From: Verrucomicrobiota bacterium
Lineage (GTDB): Bacteria > Verrucomicrobiota > Verrucomicrobiia > Opitutales > Opitutaceae
Reading direction: 5' to 3'
NCBI GenBank assembly: GCA_023386835.1
Contig: JAEWIY010000216.1
Span: forward strand, 52,709-116,708
Length of the DNA: 64,000 nucleotides
Below the pieces are notes generated by a model. The model was given only the letters and a program-made list of their open reading frames with translations, was not told the DNA's origin and made no database searches. A program made the translations under genes and the position numbers. Below are positions 18,301 through 26,744 of this stretch, piece by piece (positions within the stretch are counted from its first letter, which is position 1; each line of letters starts with the position of its first letter).

Positions 18301-20058
18301 AAGGCGGACGCGGTCATCAACGTGCAGGGTTACACCGGCATCTACGATGGCCAGCCGCACGGCGCGACGGGAACCGCGAAGGGCGTCAAAGGAGAGGACC
18401 TCGAAGGTCTCGATCTTGGCGCGTCCTTCGTGAATGCCCCCGGCGGCACCGCCAACTGGGCGTTCACTGACGTGACCGGCAACTACAACAACGCCAGCGG
18501 CTCGGTCGCGATCGTCATCAACAAGGCCGACGCCGTTGTAACGGTCTCCGGCGTCACGGTCACCTACGACGGCGAAGAACACGGCGCGACCGGCTCCGCG
18601 ACCGGCGTGGGCGGTGTCAACCTGTCTGCCAATCTGAACCTTGGCGCGAAGTTCATCAACGTCCCTGGCGGCACCGCCCACTGGACGTTTGATGGTGGCA
18701 CCAACTACAACGACCAGAGCGGCTCGGTTCCGATCGTCATCAACAAGGCGGACGCGACCATCAACGTGCAGGGTTACACCGGCACTTACGACGGCCAGGC
18801 TCACGGCGCCACGGGCACCGCGACGGGCGTTCAGAACGAGGTCCTCGCCGGTCTCGATCTCGGTGAGCAGTTCACCGACGCCCCCGGCGGTACCGCCAAC
18901 TGGACGTTCACTGACGTCACCGGTAACTACAACAACGCCAGCGGCTCAGTTGAGATCGTCATCAACAAGGCCGACGCTCTCGTGACGGTCTCCGGCGTCA
19001 CGGTGACCTACGACGGCGAAGAACACGGCGCGACCGGCACTGCGACCGGCGTCGGCGGTGTCAACCTGTCTGCCAATCTGAACCTTGGCGCGAAGTTCAT
19101 CAACGTCCCGGGCGGCACTGCCCAGTGGACCTTCACAGGTGGCACCAACTACAACGACCAGAGCGGCTCAGTTGAGATCGTCATCAACAAGGCCGACGCC
19201 ACCATCGTCGTGAACAGCTACTCCGTCATCTACGACGGGAATGCGCACACGTCGACCGGTACGGCCACCGGCGCAGCGGGCGAAGACCTGAGTGAGTTGT
19301 TGGACCTGAGCGGCACGACCCACACCAATGCCGGTTCATACACCGGCGACGTCTGGACGTTCGCCGGCGACAACAACCACCACAGCGCCAACGGCACGGT
19401 CGACAACGTCATCAGCCCGAAATCGATCACGATCACGGCCAATGACCGAACCAAGTCGTTTGGCGAAACCGTGACGTTTACCGGAACGGAGTTCACCGTC
19501 GTCGGTTTGGTCGGCACGGATACGATCGTCAGCGTCACCTTGACCAGCGACGGCGCCCCAGCATCGGCCCTCGCTTCGGGTTCGCCGTATGCCATCGTGC
19601 CGAGTTCCGCCGTGTTCGGCTCTGGCTTGGCCAGCAACTACTCGATCGAATACGCGAACGGCGAACTGACGGTAAACCCGCTCACCTTTGTCGGTTTTCT
19701 CCCGCCGATCGGTGGTTCAGTCACCAACGGTAACGGCGGCAGCTACGCTGACCCGGTTCGCGCCTACAAACTGAATAGCACCATCCCGGTGAAGTTCACA
19801 CTCACCAACAATGGCGCGCCGTGGTTGACCGGCATCCATACGTTGCAGGCGGCGAAGTTCAGTAACGCCACCACTTCGGAGCAAGCGATCGACGTGACTC
19901 CGACTGACGCCGCCACCGCCGGCAATCAGTTCCGGCTCACGGGCGGTGAGTGGCACTTCAACCTGAGCACGAAGGGCCTCAGCGCCGGCACGTGGAAGCT
20001 GATCGCGACCCTGGCTGACGGCACCCAGCACGAGGTCTGGATCGCCATCAAGAAGTAA
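15385..20058 (+). CDS. Very large repetitive surface protein: kelch, MBG and PxKF domains
   Basis: A 1557-residue exported protein; a start at 15421 is equally possible. After a signal sequence (FLLAAAFLVGLGTLPLRA), residues about 75-390 form kelch/galactose-oxidase-like repeats (HTATVLPDGRVLIVGGT and variants). Beta-sandwich domains follow to about residue 600. An MBG-type module (YGTALGAAQLNATANVPG) is followed by nine repeats of about 71-74 residues (17425-19410), then a second MBG type and a C-terminal PxKF domain (AYKLNSTIPVKFTLTNNG). These modules occur in adhesins and matrix proteins, so a surface or extracellular adhesive role is likely. No anchor motif is visible at the C-terminus (EVWIAIKK). 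A strong terminator lies 25 bases downstream. Confidence 0.88.
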   Translation: MSADRSIHASTPMNLPLWSVLDRPLRAALLRRRLNATSGPASLPSLSPAGAFLLAAAFLVGLGTLPLRAGPQVELTAPMLTPREGHTATVLPDGRVLIVGGTDGNGALASSEIYDPATKSFVPAGSLRTPRIGHAATLLADGRVLVSGGTSNGVTLATAEIYVPAADVFEAVAAPMAAGRSGHTANLLANGQVLLAGGDSAGTAESFDPTSQTFSPIGQMAARRAGHAASTLGERFIFFTGGGTNSVEVYDAVENTFSAWPKLLNEVRTGHVATSNADDTLLLVGGEPLGSLEQLDLESNAANSSVALGAASAAAQRLANDRVLVLGSNLAALFNPADSNVAAIDDADALKRSGQTTSELPANKHVLVAGGKDAANTLVAEAALYSPARIETDKEDYYPEEPVIVTGTGWKAGEEVDLYVVDSIGWVYDSTIAANAEGEFVADPYFVVLWQHLGVEFNLTAIGAESGLVATHVFTDSFRVGSVTVGPQSGTLTAGTASVAPHATFLITAHRASGSGTSGQFDAGFAVTSGLPVGVVAAFSPELVQMPNNTSSVNSTLTFQTSDVTPAGSYEFSVRVYNKQNVNTTYVNANDYADATGMLVIGQPASVVTWNDPAAIVYGTALGAAQLNATANVPGSFSYTPAAGTILDAGTQTLSTTFTPTAGGSPITKTVSLTVTPAAATIVVNGYTGTYDGQAHGATGSATGVLGEDLNTLLNLGESFTDFPGGTANWTFTGNNNYEAASGSVAITITKADATINVQGYTGTYDGQAHGATGTATGVLGENLNALLNLGAPFIDVPGGTANWSFAGNNNYEAASGSVAITISQATATVNVQGYTGTYDGQAHGATGSATGVLGENLTALLDLGDSFIDFPGGTANWSFAGNTNYAAANGAVSITINKAEALVTVSGVTLTYDGEEHGATGTATGVGGVDLSANLNLGAKFTNAPGGTANWSFTGGTNYNDQSGSVAIVINKADAVINVQGYTGIYDGQPHGATGTAKGVKGEDLEGLDLGASFVNAPGGTANWAFTDVTGNYNNASGSVAIVINKADAVVTVSGVTVTYDGEEHGATGSATGVGGVNLSANLNLGAKFINVPGGTAHWTFDGGTNYNDQSGSVPIVINKADATINVQGYTGTYDGQAHGATGTATGVQNEVLAGLDLGEQFTDAPGGTANWTFTDVTGNYNNASGSVEIVINKADALVTVSGVTVTYDGEEHGATGTATGVGGVNLSANLNLGAKFINVPGGTAQWTFTGGTNYNDQSGSVEIVINKADATIVVNSYSVIYDGNAHTSTGTATGAAGEDLSELLDLSGTTHTNAGSYTGDVWTFAGDNNHHSANGTVDNVISPKSITITANDRTKSFGETVTFTGTEFTVVGLVGTDTIVSVTLTSDGAPASALASGSPYAIVPSSAVFGSGLASNYSIEYANGELTVNPLTFVGFLPPIGGSVTNGNGGSYADPVRAYKLNSTIPVKFTLTNNGAPWLTGIHTLQAAKFSNATTSEQAIDVTPTDAATAGNQFRLTGGEWHFNLSTKGLSAGTWKLIATLADGTQHEVWIAIKK
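17425..19410 (+). repeat. Nine tandem MBG-type coding repeats, two alternating subtypes
   Basis: Nine in-frame units of about 213-222 bases begin near 17425, 17644, 17860, 18085, 18307, 18529, 18754, 18975 and 19198. Type A units contain QGYTGTYDGQAHGATG; type B units contain VSGVTVTYDGEEHGATG. The order is A A A B A B A B, then a divergent ninth unit. Long stretches are nearly identical at the DNA level, for example the second and third B units around 18620-18665 and 19050-19105. This indicates recent duplication of a two-unit block. Confidence 0.9.
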
Positions 20059-20082
20059 CCAGCCTCAACGCCACCGCGTTTC

Positions 20083-20115
20083 ACGGCCGCCCTCCACCGG
20101 GGGCGGCCGTTTTTC
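20083..20115 (+). terminator. Intrinsic terminator of the repetitive surface protein gene
   Basis: A perfect 10-bp stem (ACGGCCGCCC pairing with GGGCGGCCGT) with an eight-base loop is followed by TTTTC and more T. It starts 25 bases after the stop codon and is the clearest intrinsic terminator in the window. Confidence 0.9.
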
Positions 20116-20213
20116 TTTGGCGCAGCGTGCGAGACGCGGGACTGCGTGCACAGCACCATTCCCTGTCACCATCATACAACTACACGGCAGTACCCCCCCT
20201 CCTCCTCAAAGCC

Positions 20214-20239
20214 ATTCGCGCTCCTTCGCGTCATTCGCG
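20214..20239. repeat. Short degenerate TTCGCG repeats
   Basis: Three copies of ATTCGCG or CTTCGCG occur with 10- and 9-base spacing in the intergenic stretch between the surface protein terminator and the gamma-glutamyltransferase gene. The rest of this 150-base stretch shows no gene. Confidence 0.5.
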
Positions 20240-20269
20240 GGCCACGGCCGATGCACCCTACCGCCCCGC

Positions 20270-22216
20270 TCACCACGCGATGCCGTAATCTTCCCCGAAA
20301 TCGGACGCGGCGCCTTGGAACGTACCTCGTTCATGGTCGATCTGAATCGCGGTGATGGGACCCGACGTGCGAGGCGCCGTCTCGACCCGATAACCCATCC
20401 GCGTCAACTCGGCCTGCACCCACGACGGCACATCGGCGCGCACACGCAGCCGCCCCGGCTCCGCGCGATGGTCACCGAAGGACGACTGCATCTGATAACT
20501 CTCGATGTTCGCCGCCTCCGCCGCCTGCTGCACATCCATGCCGAACTCCACCACATTAAGGAAGAACTGCAGAAGGTTCTGATCCTGCGAATCACCACCC
20601 TGCACGGAGAAGGCGAGAAACGGTTTCCCCTCCCGCAGCGCGAGCGTCGGCGTCAGCGTCACGCGCGGTCGCTTGCCCGGTTCGAGCACGTTAAACGGAT
20701 TGATTCGCTCATCGAGGACGAAGCTCTGCATCCGCTGCGACAGGCCGATGCCGGTTGTGCCGGCGATAAACGCCGGGATCCAGCCGCCGCTCGGCGTCAC
20801 AGAGACCACCCAGCCATCGGCATCCGCCGCCTGGATCGAGGTCGTGCCGGCGTGAAACGCCTCGTCGGCCGTCAACGACGACACCTGAAATCCAGCCGGG
20901 GCGGTGGCGCTCCGCGGCGGGATCGGCTGCCACTCTCGCAACAGGTCGGTAAACGGGTTTTTGTCTCCTTGGAACGGATACGGATCACCGGGCCGGGCCC
21001 CCGCGTCGTTGCGGTCGAGGTTCACCGTCCGCCACCGCGCCTGGGCGTAGTCCTTCGACAACAAGCCCCGGATCGGCTCAGCCGGCGGGAAGTCGGGGTC
21101 GCCGTAGTAGAAATCGCGGTCGGCGAATGCCAGGTTCATCGCCTGGTAGAGCGTGTGGATGTAGCGAGTGCTGTTGTAGCCCATGGCCTTGAGGTCCGCA
21201 TGCTCGAGCAGGTTGAGCGCCTGCAGCATCGCCGGGCCTTGGGTCCAATGCGTAAGCTTCACCACCTCAATGCCACGATACGTCGTTGAAACCGGCTCCT
21301 CGAGTTTCACGCGCCAGTTCGCCAAATCCTCAAGCGTGATCAACCCACCCGCCTCCTGCGTTCCGCGCACAAGTTCCTGCGCGATGTCCCCGCGATAAAA
21401 ACGATCATAGGCCGCCCTGATCGCCGCTTTGCGATCGAGTCCACGCGCGCGGGCCTCCTGCTCTGCTTCCACCAACCGCCGCAAGGTCGCCGCCAACTCC
21501 GGCTGGCGGAAAAGTTCGCCCGCCTGCGGCGCCGCGCGCTGCGAAGGATCGTCGGGATTCAGGTGAGGCAGAAATACCCGTTGCGACGCGGGCCATTGTT
21601 CAATCTCAGCCCGCGTGCGTTCCATCGCTTCAGCCGCCTGGCGCTCGATTGGGTATCCGTCGGCCAGCTCGATCGCCGGTTTCAGCACGTCTTCCAACGT
21701 CAGCGTGCCGAGCTCCGCCAGCATCACGCAGAGACCGCCGGGGGTTCCCGGAGTGACCGCCGCCAATGGCCCGTATTCAGGCGGAAACTCCATCCCGCGC
21801 TCCCGGAAAAACTCCGGCGTGGCGCCCGTCGGCGCGACGCCGAGCGCGTTGACGCCGATCACCCGTCTCGTCCGCGGATCATAGATCAACGCCTGCGTCT
21901 CACCGCCCCAGCCGAGGGTATCCCACATCGTGCAGGTAGCCGCGAGCATCGCGCAGGTCGCATCCACCGCATTGCCTCCGCGCGCGAACATGAGCGCGCC
22001 CGCCGTCGCGGCCAACGGTTTTCCCGTCACTGCCGCCCAACGCGTGCCATGCAGGATCGGTTTGTTCGTCCGCTGTGCCTGCAAATTCGGTGCCGTCGCC
22101 AACGCCAGCCCCACTCCCACTCCGCTCAACACCACCCGCCAACGACGTGCGCTTCGGAAGTTCACGCTGCCAGCTGTAGCGCACGGCCCGCAGAGCGCGA
22201 GCCTAACGCCAGCCAC
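20270..22216 (-). CDS. ggt: Gamma-glutamyltransferase
   Basis: A 648-residue exported N-terminal-nucleophile hydrolase that removes or transfers gamma-glutamyl groups, as in glutathione breakdown. The autocatalytic cleavage site and nucleophile Thr458 are in AGTTSIQAADADGW, matching the family's TT(H/S) signature; GGNAVDATCAM and the C-terminal GPITAIQID region also fit. A hydrophobic leader ending near APNLQAQ indicates export to the periplasm. A GTG at 22165 gives a cleaner signal peptide (start NFRSARRWRVV) than the ATG at 22216. It is transcribed divergently from a YfcC-type amino-acid or peptide carrier, suggesting a shared role in using gamma-glutamyl compounds. Confidence 0.92.
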   Translation of the reverse strand: MAGVRLALCGPCATAGSVNFRSARRWRVVLSGVGVGLALATAPNLQAQRTNKPILHGTRWAAVTGKPLAATAGALMFARGGNAVDATCAMLAATCTMWDTLGWGGETQALIYDPRTRRVIGVNALGVAPTGATPEFFRERGMEFPPEYGPLAAVTPGTPGGLCVMLAELGTLTLEDVLKPAIELADGYPIERQAAEAMERTRAEIEQWPASQRVFLPHLNPDDPSQRAAPQAGELFRQPELAATLRRLVEAEQEARARGLDRKAAIRAAYDRFYRGDIAQELVRGTQEAGGLITLEDLANWRVKLEEPVSTTYRGIEVVKLTHWTQGPAMLQALNLLEHADLKAMGYNSTRYIHTLYQAMNLAFADRDFYYGDPDFPPAEPIRGLLSKDYAQARWRTVNLDRNDAGARPGDPYPFQGDKNPFTDLLREWQPIPPRSATAPAGFQVSSLTADEAFHAGTTSIQAADADGWVVSVTPSGGWIPAFIAGTTGIGLSQRMQSFVLDERINPFNVLEPGKRPRVTLTPTLALREGKPFLAFSVQGGDSQDQNLLQFFLNVVEFGMDVQQAAEAANIESYQMQSSFGDHRAEPGRLRVRADVPSWVQAELTRMGYRVETAPRTSGPITAIQIDHERGTFQGAASDFGEDYGIAW

Positions 22217-22340
22217 CCCAACATGATCGGGCGAGCAAAACGCGGTTCCGTCGCCTCACCGTACTCGTTGGGACACGAGCTGCCCACGATTCATCACGCG
22301 CCGTCTTGCTCCAGCCGGTCCGTCGCCGCTAAGCGAGTAC

Positions 22341-23720
22341 ATGGCCAAATCCTTCCGAGTCCCGCACACGCTGGTACTCCTCACGTTGCTGATCGTCCTG
22401 TCCTGGGCGGCCTCGTTGGTCGTCCCAGCCGGCACGTACGAGCGAGCGGCCAACGAACACGGCCAGGAGGTGGTTCAACCCGGCACCTTCACCACGGTGG
22501 AGCGCGAGCAGGTGCTCTCGCCGTTGGTTATCCTGACGGCGATTCCACGGGGTTTCGCGCAGAGCCAGGACATCATCTTTTTCGTGCTGATCATCGGTGG
22601 CGCGATTGCGGTCATCCGCACCACCGGCGCGATCGACGCGGCGCTCGGACTCGCTCTTTCCAAACTGGGCTCGCGTCCGTACCTGCTGATCGGCGCCGGC
22701 ATGACGATGTTTGCCATCGGCTCGAGCACCCTCGGTATGGCGGAAGAGTATCTGCCCTTCGTGCCGGTCCTTTTGGCGCTCGGACTCGCCCTGAAAATGG
22801 ACGCGGTCGCCGCGATTGGCACGATGGTGGTCGGATATGGCATCGGTTACGGTGTGGCGGCGATCAACCCATTCACAGTGATCGTGGCGCAGCAGATCTC
22901 CGGCGTGCCGCCGACTTCCGGCTGGTGGTATCGTGTGCTGCTGGCGCTGCCGTTTCTGGCCATTGGTTTTCATCACGTCTATGCCTACGCGCGCCGCGTT
23001 CAGCTGGATCCTTCCCGCAGCCTGCTGGCCGATGTTGAGGCGGCTCAGGTCGCGCCCTCCACGGAATATCCAAGCCTGACCGGCACGCACGCCGCGGTGC
23101 TTACCTTGACCGCACTTTCCGTGGCCGTGCTCGTCTGGGGAATCTCGAGCCACCATTGGTATCTCGAAGAGATGGGCGCGATGTTCCTCGGTCTCGCCCT
23201 CGTCGTGGCGCTGGTGGCGCGTCTTTCGCCGAATCGCACCGCTGGCGCCTTCTGCGTGGGCGCAACTGAACTTACGGTGACGGCGTTGCTGATTGGGTTC
23301 GCGCGCTCGATCAAGATCGTGCTGGAGGACGGCCAGGTGATCGACTCGATCATCCACGGTCTCGCCGCGCCCCTGGCCAGCGCCGGCCCTTATGTCTCCG
23401 CGATTGGCATGCTGATCACGCAGAGTTTTCTCAACTTCCTGATCCCGTCCGGCAGCGGACAGGCGTACGTCACGATGCCGATCATGGCGCCGATTGCTGA
23501 CCTGACCCAGGTGACGCGGCAGACCGCCGTGCTGGCGTTTCAGTTCGGCGACGGTTTCACCAACATCCTCGTGCCGACCAACGCGGTGCTGATCGGCATC
23601 CTCGGATTGGCGGGCATTCCGTACGATCGCTGGCTGCGTTTTGTGCTGCCGTTGATGGCGAAGATTTTTGTCGGGTGCGCGCTCGCCCTCGTTGCTGCGG
23701 TCGCGTTCGGCTACCGTTAA
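22341..23720 (+). CDS. YfcC family carrier (DcuC-like superfamily)
   Basis: A 459-residue inner-membrane transporter with about eleven to twelve helices. It starts FRVPHTLVLLTLLIVLSWAA and carries the conserved VPAGTYER segment after helix one, the first half motif TGAIDAAL, and the family's C-terminal hairpin signature SGSGQAYVTMPIMAP. YfcC proteins belong to the DcuC/ArsB-like carrier group and are thought to move amino acids, peptides or dicarboxylates; the substrate has rarely been tested. The divergent gamma-glutamyltransferase, with starts 125 bases apart, supports an amino-acid or peptide role. The RapA gene converges 47 bases downstream. Confidence 0.88.
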   Translation: MAKSFRVPHTLVLLTLLIVLSWAASLVVPAGTYERAANEHGQEVVQPGTFTTVEREQVLSPLVILTAIPRGFAQSQDIIFFVLIIGGAIAVIRTTGAIDAALGLALSKLGSRPYLLIGAGMTMFAIGSSTLGMAEEYLPFVPVLLALGLALKMDAVAAIGTMVVGYGIGYGVAAINPFTVIVAQQISGVPPTSGWWYRVLLALPFLAIGFHHVYAYARRVQLDPSRSLLADVEAAQVAPSTEYPSLTGTHAAVLTLTALSVAVLVWGISSHHWYLEEMGAMFLGLALVVALVARLSPNRTAGAFCVGATELTVTALLIGFARSIKIVLEDGQVIDSIIHGLAAPLASAGPYVSAIGMLITQSFLNFLIPSGSGQAYVTMPIMAPIADLTQVTRQTAVLAFQFGDGFTNILVPTNAVLIGILGLAGIPYDRWLRFVLPLMAKIFVGCALALVAAVAFGYR

Positions 23721-23767
23721 GCACAAACGATAGCGTCATCCTCCCACCTCCGCGCTCGGAACCGCGC

Positions 23768-26617
23768 TTAACGCGGCAGCGGTCCCACCAGCAGAAGACG
23801 AATCGAGTCGAGGCGCAGCCGCGCGCGTTCGATCTCGACGCGGAGCTGGCTGTGCCGCTGCTCAACGCTCGCGATTTCCTCCGGTCGCACCTGCTCGTTC
23901 ACCTCACGCAGTTCGATCAGCCGCTGCAGTTCCTCCGACGTCGATGCCTCGGCCTGCGCAAGGGAGTCGAGCCGCAACGCCGCGGCTCGGGCATCGGCGC
24001 GCTCCGCGGCGACCTGCACCAGGCCTTCCAGCACCGGAGCGGGCAACCGGCCTTGTTCGAGAAACGGCTCGATCGGCGCGTCCTCGACCTCCTGCTCGAC
24101 GCGGGTGGTCGGCCAGTCAGCGGTTCGGTCGCGCTTGCGCAAATCCACGACGACCCGAACCGGCGTCGGCGCGAGAAACGCATCCACGTGCAACGTCGTG
24201 TCCGCCACGGCTTCGAGCAGAAAGACGGCCTCGATCAACAAATCCGGCTTGGTGTCGGGAATGAGGCCAAAGGCACTCGTTCCGGCGGGTGAGCCGACCA
24301 GCAGATCCATCGCATCGCGCATCAGCGGGTGATCCGCCGTCAAGAAGCGGATGTCCTCCCGCGCCAGGGCGCGCGCCCGACTAAACGTCGCCAGCATGCC
24401 GTCGGCCGGCAACGACGGGAACGCTTCCACGTACGCGTGCCGCGGGTCGAGAAACAACTCGCCGCCTTCGTGTTCCTGGATCCGCACGCCAAAATGATCG
24501 AGCAACGCATGGAGCCGCTCCCGCACTTCGGGGTCCGCCTCCGCCGCGCGGATCTCATGGATGACCTGCTCGGCCACGTCGGGCCGGAACGAATTGAGCT
24601 CCAGCAACCGGTCCCGCCCCCGCTCGAGTTTCTCCAGCAGTTCGGCGCGGAAGGCGACGGTCTCGTCCACGAGCGCCGACAACTCCGCCGGTCCCGGAGC
24701 GCGCGCACCACTTTCAAACGCCACCGCCAGATCGAGCAGCCGTGCGCGAAAACGTTCCTCATACGCATCGCCGCCGTGCAGCGGCCGCTCAAACGCCGCC
24801 AGGCCACGATGGTACCACTCAACGACACACGCCTCGGCCGTACCTTCGATGTACGGCACGTGAATGCGGATTGTCTCCGTCTGGCCAATACGATCGAGCC
24901 GGCCGATTCGCTGCTCGACCAGCCCGGGACTGAGCGTCAGGTCGAAAAGGATCAGGTGATGCGCGAACTGAAAATTGCGGCCTTCACTGCCGATCTCCGA
25001 ACACAGGAGCAACTGCGCGCCATCCGGCTCGGCAAACCACGCTGCCTGCCGGTCCCGCTGGACGAGCGGCAGCCCCTCGTGAAAGAGCGCCACGCGCGCA
25101 TGAATGTGCTCCTGCAGCGCCGCCTCAATCGCGGCGACTTTCCGCTGGTTGCGGCAAATGAGCAGATACTTGGTTTCGCGCTGGGCGCGCAGCTGATCCG
25201 CCAGCCACTCGATGCGCGGGTCTTCGCGAAACGAATACCGGATCGACGCTTCGTCACCCGTTTCCTCCGCGAGCAACTCGCGCGCGCCGCGAGCCCGCAG
25301 CGACGCCGGCTCCAAGGGCAGCGGCACCGGACAGAACTGTCGCCCCGGAAAACCCGTCATTGCCGCGCGAGTGTTGCGGAACACCACGCGCCCGGGACCA
25401 TGCCGGTCGAGCAGGAGCCGCAACAGGGCCTCATGTGCTCCGGGTGCGCCTCGGGTCAAAGCGGTCAGCTGCGCCTCCAAACGCTGGCGACCGCGCGAGA
25501 AAAGTTGCCGCAAGTGTTTCTGATCGGTCGCGGTGAGTGGTTTCCGATCCGCCAGTTTCTGCGCCACCGCCGCCACCCGGCCATACTGCGTCATCTCGCT
25601 TTGAAAGGCGTCGAGATCGGTGAACCGGTTGGGATCCAGCAGCCGCAGCCGGGCAAAATGGCCGGCGACCCCCAGCTGCGTCGGCGTGGCGGTCAGCAGC
25701 AGCAATCCCCGCTCGCCGGCACCCAGCGCCTCCACGAGTTGGTATTCACGACTTGGATTCTCCGGCGACCAAGCCAGGTGGTGCGCCTCGTCGACCACCA
25801 CCATGTCCCACCCCGCCGCCAACGCCTGGCCCGCGCGCTCTTCCTCCCCGGCGAGAAACGAAAGGCTGCAGAGCGCCAGTTGTGAGGCCTGAAACGGATT
25901 ACTCCCCGGATCGCTCGCTTCGAGCGCCGCGCAGCGCTCGGCGTCGTAGATGCTGAACCAGAGGTTGAAGCGGCGGAGCAGTTCAACGAACCACTGATGG
26001 ACGAGCGGCTCCGGTACGAGCACCAGCACACGGCGGATCCGGCCCACCGCCAGCAGGCGTTGCAGGATCAGGCATGCTTCGATCGTTTTGCCGAGACCCA
26101 CCTCGTCCGCCAGCAACACCCGCGGCAGCGCCCGCCCGGCCACCTCGTGCAGGATGTACATCTGGTGCGGCAACAGCTCGACCCGCCCGCCGAGAAAGCC
26201 GCGCACCGGCGAGCGTCGCAGCCGGGCCCGCGTTTCCAACGTCGCGCGGCGCAGGTCGAACACCTCGTTCTCATCGGCCTGGCCCGACAACAGTCGCTCC
26301 ACAGGTGAGTTGACGTTGGTGACGTCGGAGATCTCGTCCTCGCGGACGCGCTCGCCCTGGCCGACGTACACCAGCAGGCCCTCCTCCTCCTCCACCTGCT
26401 CGATCACGAAGGACCGGTGATCCCGGGTCGCAACCGTATCGCCGGCGCGAAACTGCACCCGCTTCAGCACCGGCGTGCCGCGGGCGTAAAGGCGCTGCTC
26501 TCCTGTCGCCGGGAAGGCGATACCGATCCGCCCGTCCTCGAGCGTGGTCACGACACCGAGGCCGAGCTCCGGCTCACGTTCGCTCACACAACGTTGTCCC
26601 ACCTTCACCAAAGTCAT
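23768..26617 (-). CDS. rapA: RNA polymerase-associated SWI2/SNF2 ATPase RapA
   Basis: A 949-residue Swi2/Snf2-family ATPase that binds RNA polymerase and promotes its recycling. An N-terminal Tudor-like region (residues 1-110) is followed by the helicase core: Walker A in ADEVGLGKTIEA, DEAH box in VVVDEAHHLAW, motif III LLLTATPTQLG and motif VI IGRLDRIGQT. The long C-terminal part ends in a helical, charged tail. Length and layout match bacterial RapA (about 950-970 residues). No partner gene is adjacent. The stop codon lies inside a short inverted repeat (CCGCG and CGCGG) shared with the end of the YfcC gene. Confidence 0.93.
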   Translation of the reverse strand: MTLVKVGQRCVSEREPELGLGVVTTLEDGRIGIAFPATGEQRLYARGTPVLKRVQFRAGDTVATRDHRSFVIEQVEEEEGLLVYVGQGERVREDEISDVTNVNSPVERLLSGQADENEVFDLRRATLETRARLRRSPVRGFLGGRVELLPHQMYILHEVAGRALPRVLLADEVGLGKTIEACLILQRLLAVGRIRRVLVLVPEPLVHQWFVELLRRFNLWFSIYDAERCAALEASDPGSNPFQASQLALCSLSFLAGEEERAGQALAAGWDMVVVDEAHHLAWSPENPSREYQLVEALGAGERGLLLLTATPTQLGVAGHFARLRLLDPNRFTDLDAFQSEMTQYGRVAAVAQKLADRKPLTATDQKHLRQLFSRGRQRLEAQLTALTRGAPGAHEALLRLLLDRHGPGRVVFRNTRAAMTGFPGRQFCPVPLPLEPASLRARGARELLAEETGDEASIRYSFREDPRIEWLADQLRAQRETKYLLICRNQRKVAAIEAALQEHIHARVALFHEGLPLVQRDRQAAWFAEPDGAQLLLCSEIGSEGRNFQFAHHLILFDLTLSPGLVEQRIGRLDRIGQTETIRIHVPYIEGTAEACVVEWYHRGLAAFERPLHGGDAYEERFRARLLDLAVAFESGARAPGPAELSALVDETVAFRAELLEKLERGRDRLLELNSFRPDVAEQVIHEIRAAEADPEVRERLHALLDHFGVRIQEHEGGELFLDPRHAYVEAFPSLPADGMLATFSRARALAREDIRFLTADHPLMRDAMDLLVGSPAGTSAFGLIPDTKPDLLIEAVFLLEAVADTTLHVDAFLAPTPVRVVVDLRKRDRTADWPTTRVEQEVEDAPIEPFLEQGRLPAPVLEGLVQVAAERADARAAALRLDSLAQAEASTSEELQRLIELREVNEQVRPEEIASVEQRHSQLRVEIERARLRLDSIRLLLVGPLPR

Positions 26618-26744
26618 GCCTCCATGACGGCGACGACGAGCGGCGGTTCAAAGGTAAATTGCACCGGTTGGTCCACCACTCAGCCAAACAAGCTCGGCGG
26701 ACGAAAATCCAATCCATGCGCAGCGCCGCTGACGACGTTCACGC

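Noticed and set aside
17425..19410. Regularly spaced repeats considered as a CRISPR array
   Set aside because: Units are about 213-222 bases, in frame and translated as MBG-type domains; there are no short repeats with unique spacers and no cas genes.
24329..25885. 518-codon plus-strand frame inside rapA
   Set aside because: RapA helicase motifs on the minus strand explain the region; the plus frame is a shadow.
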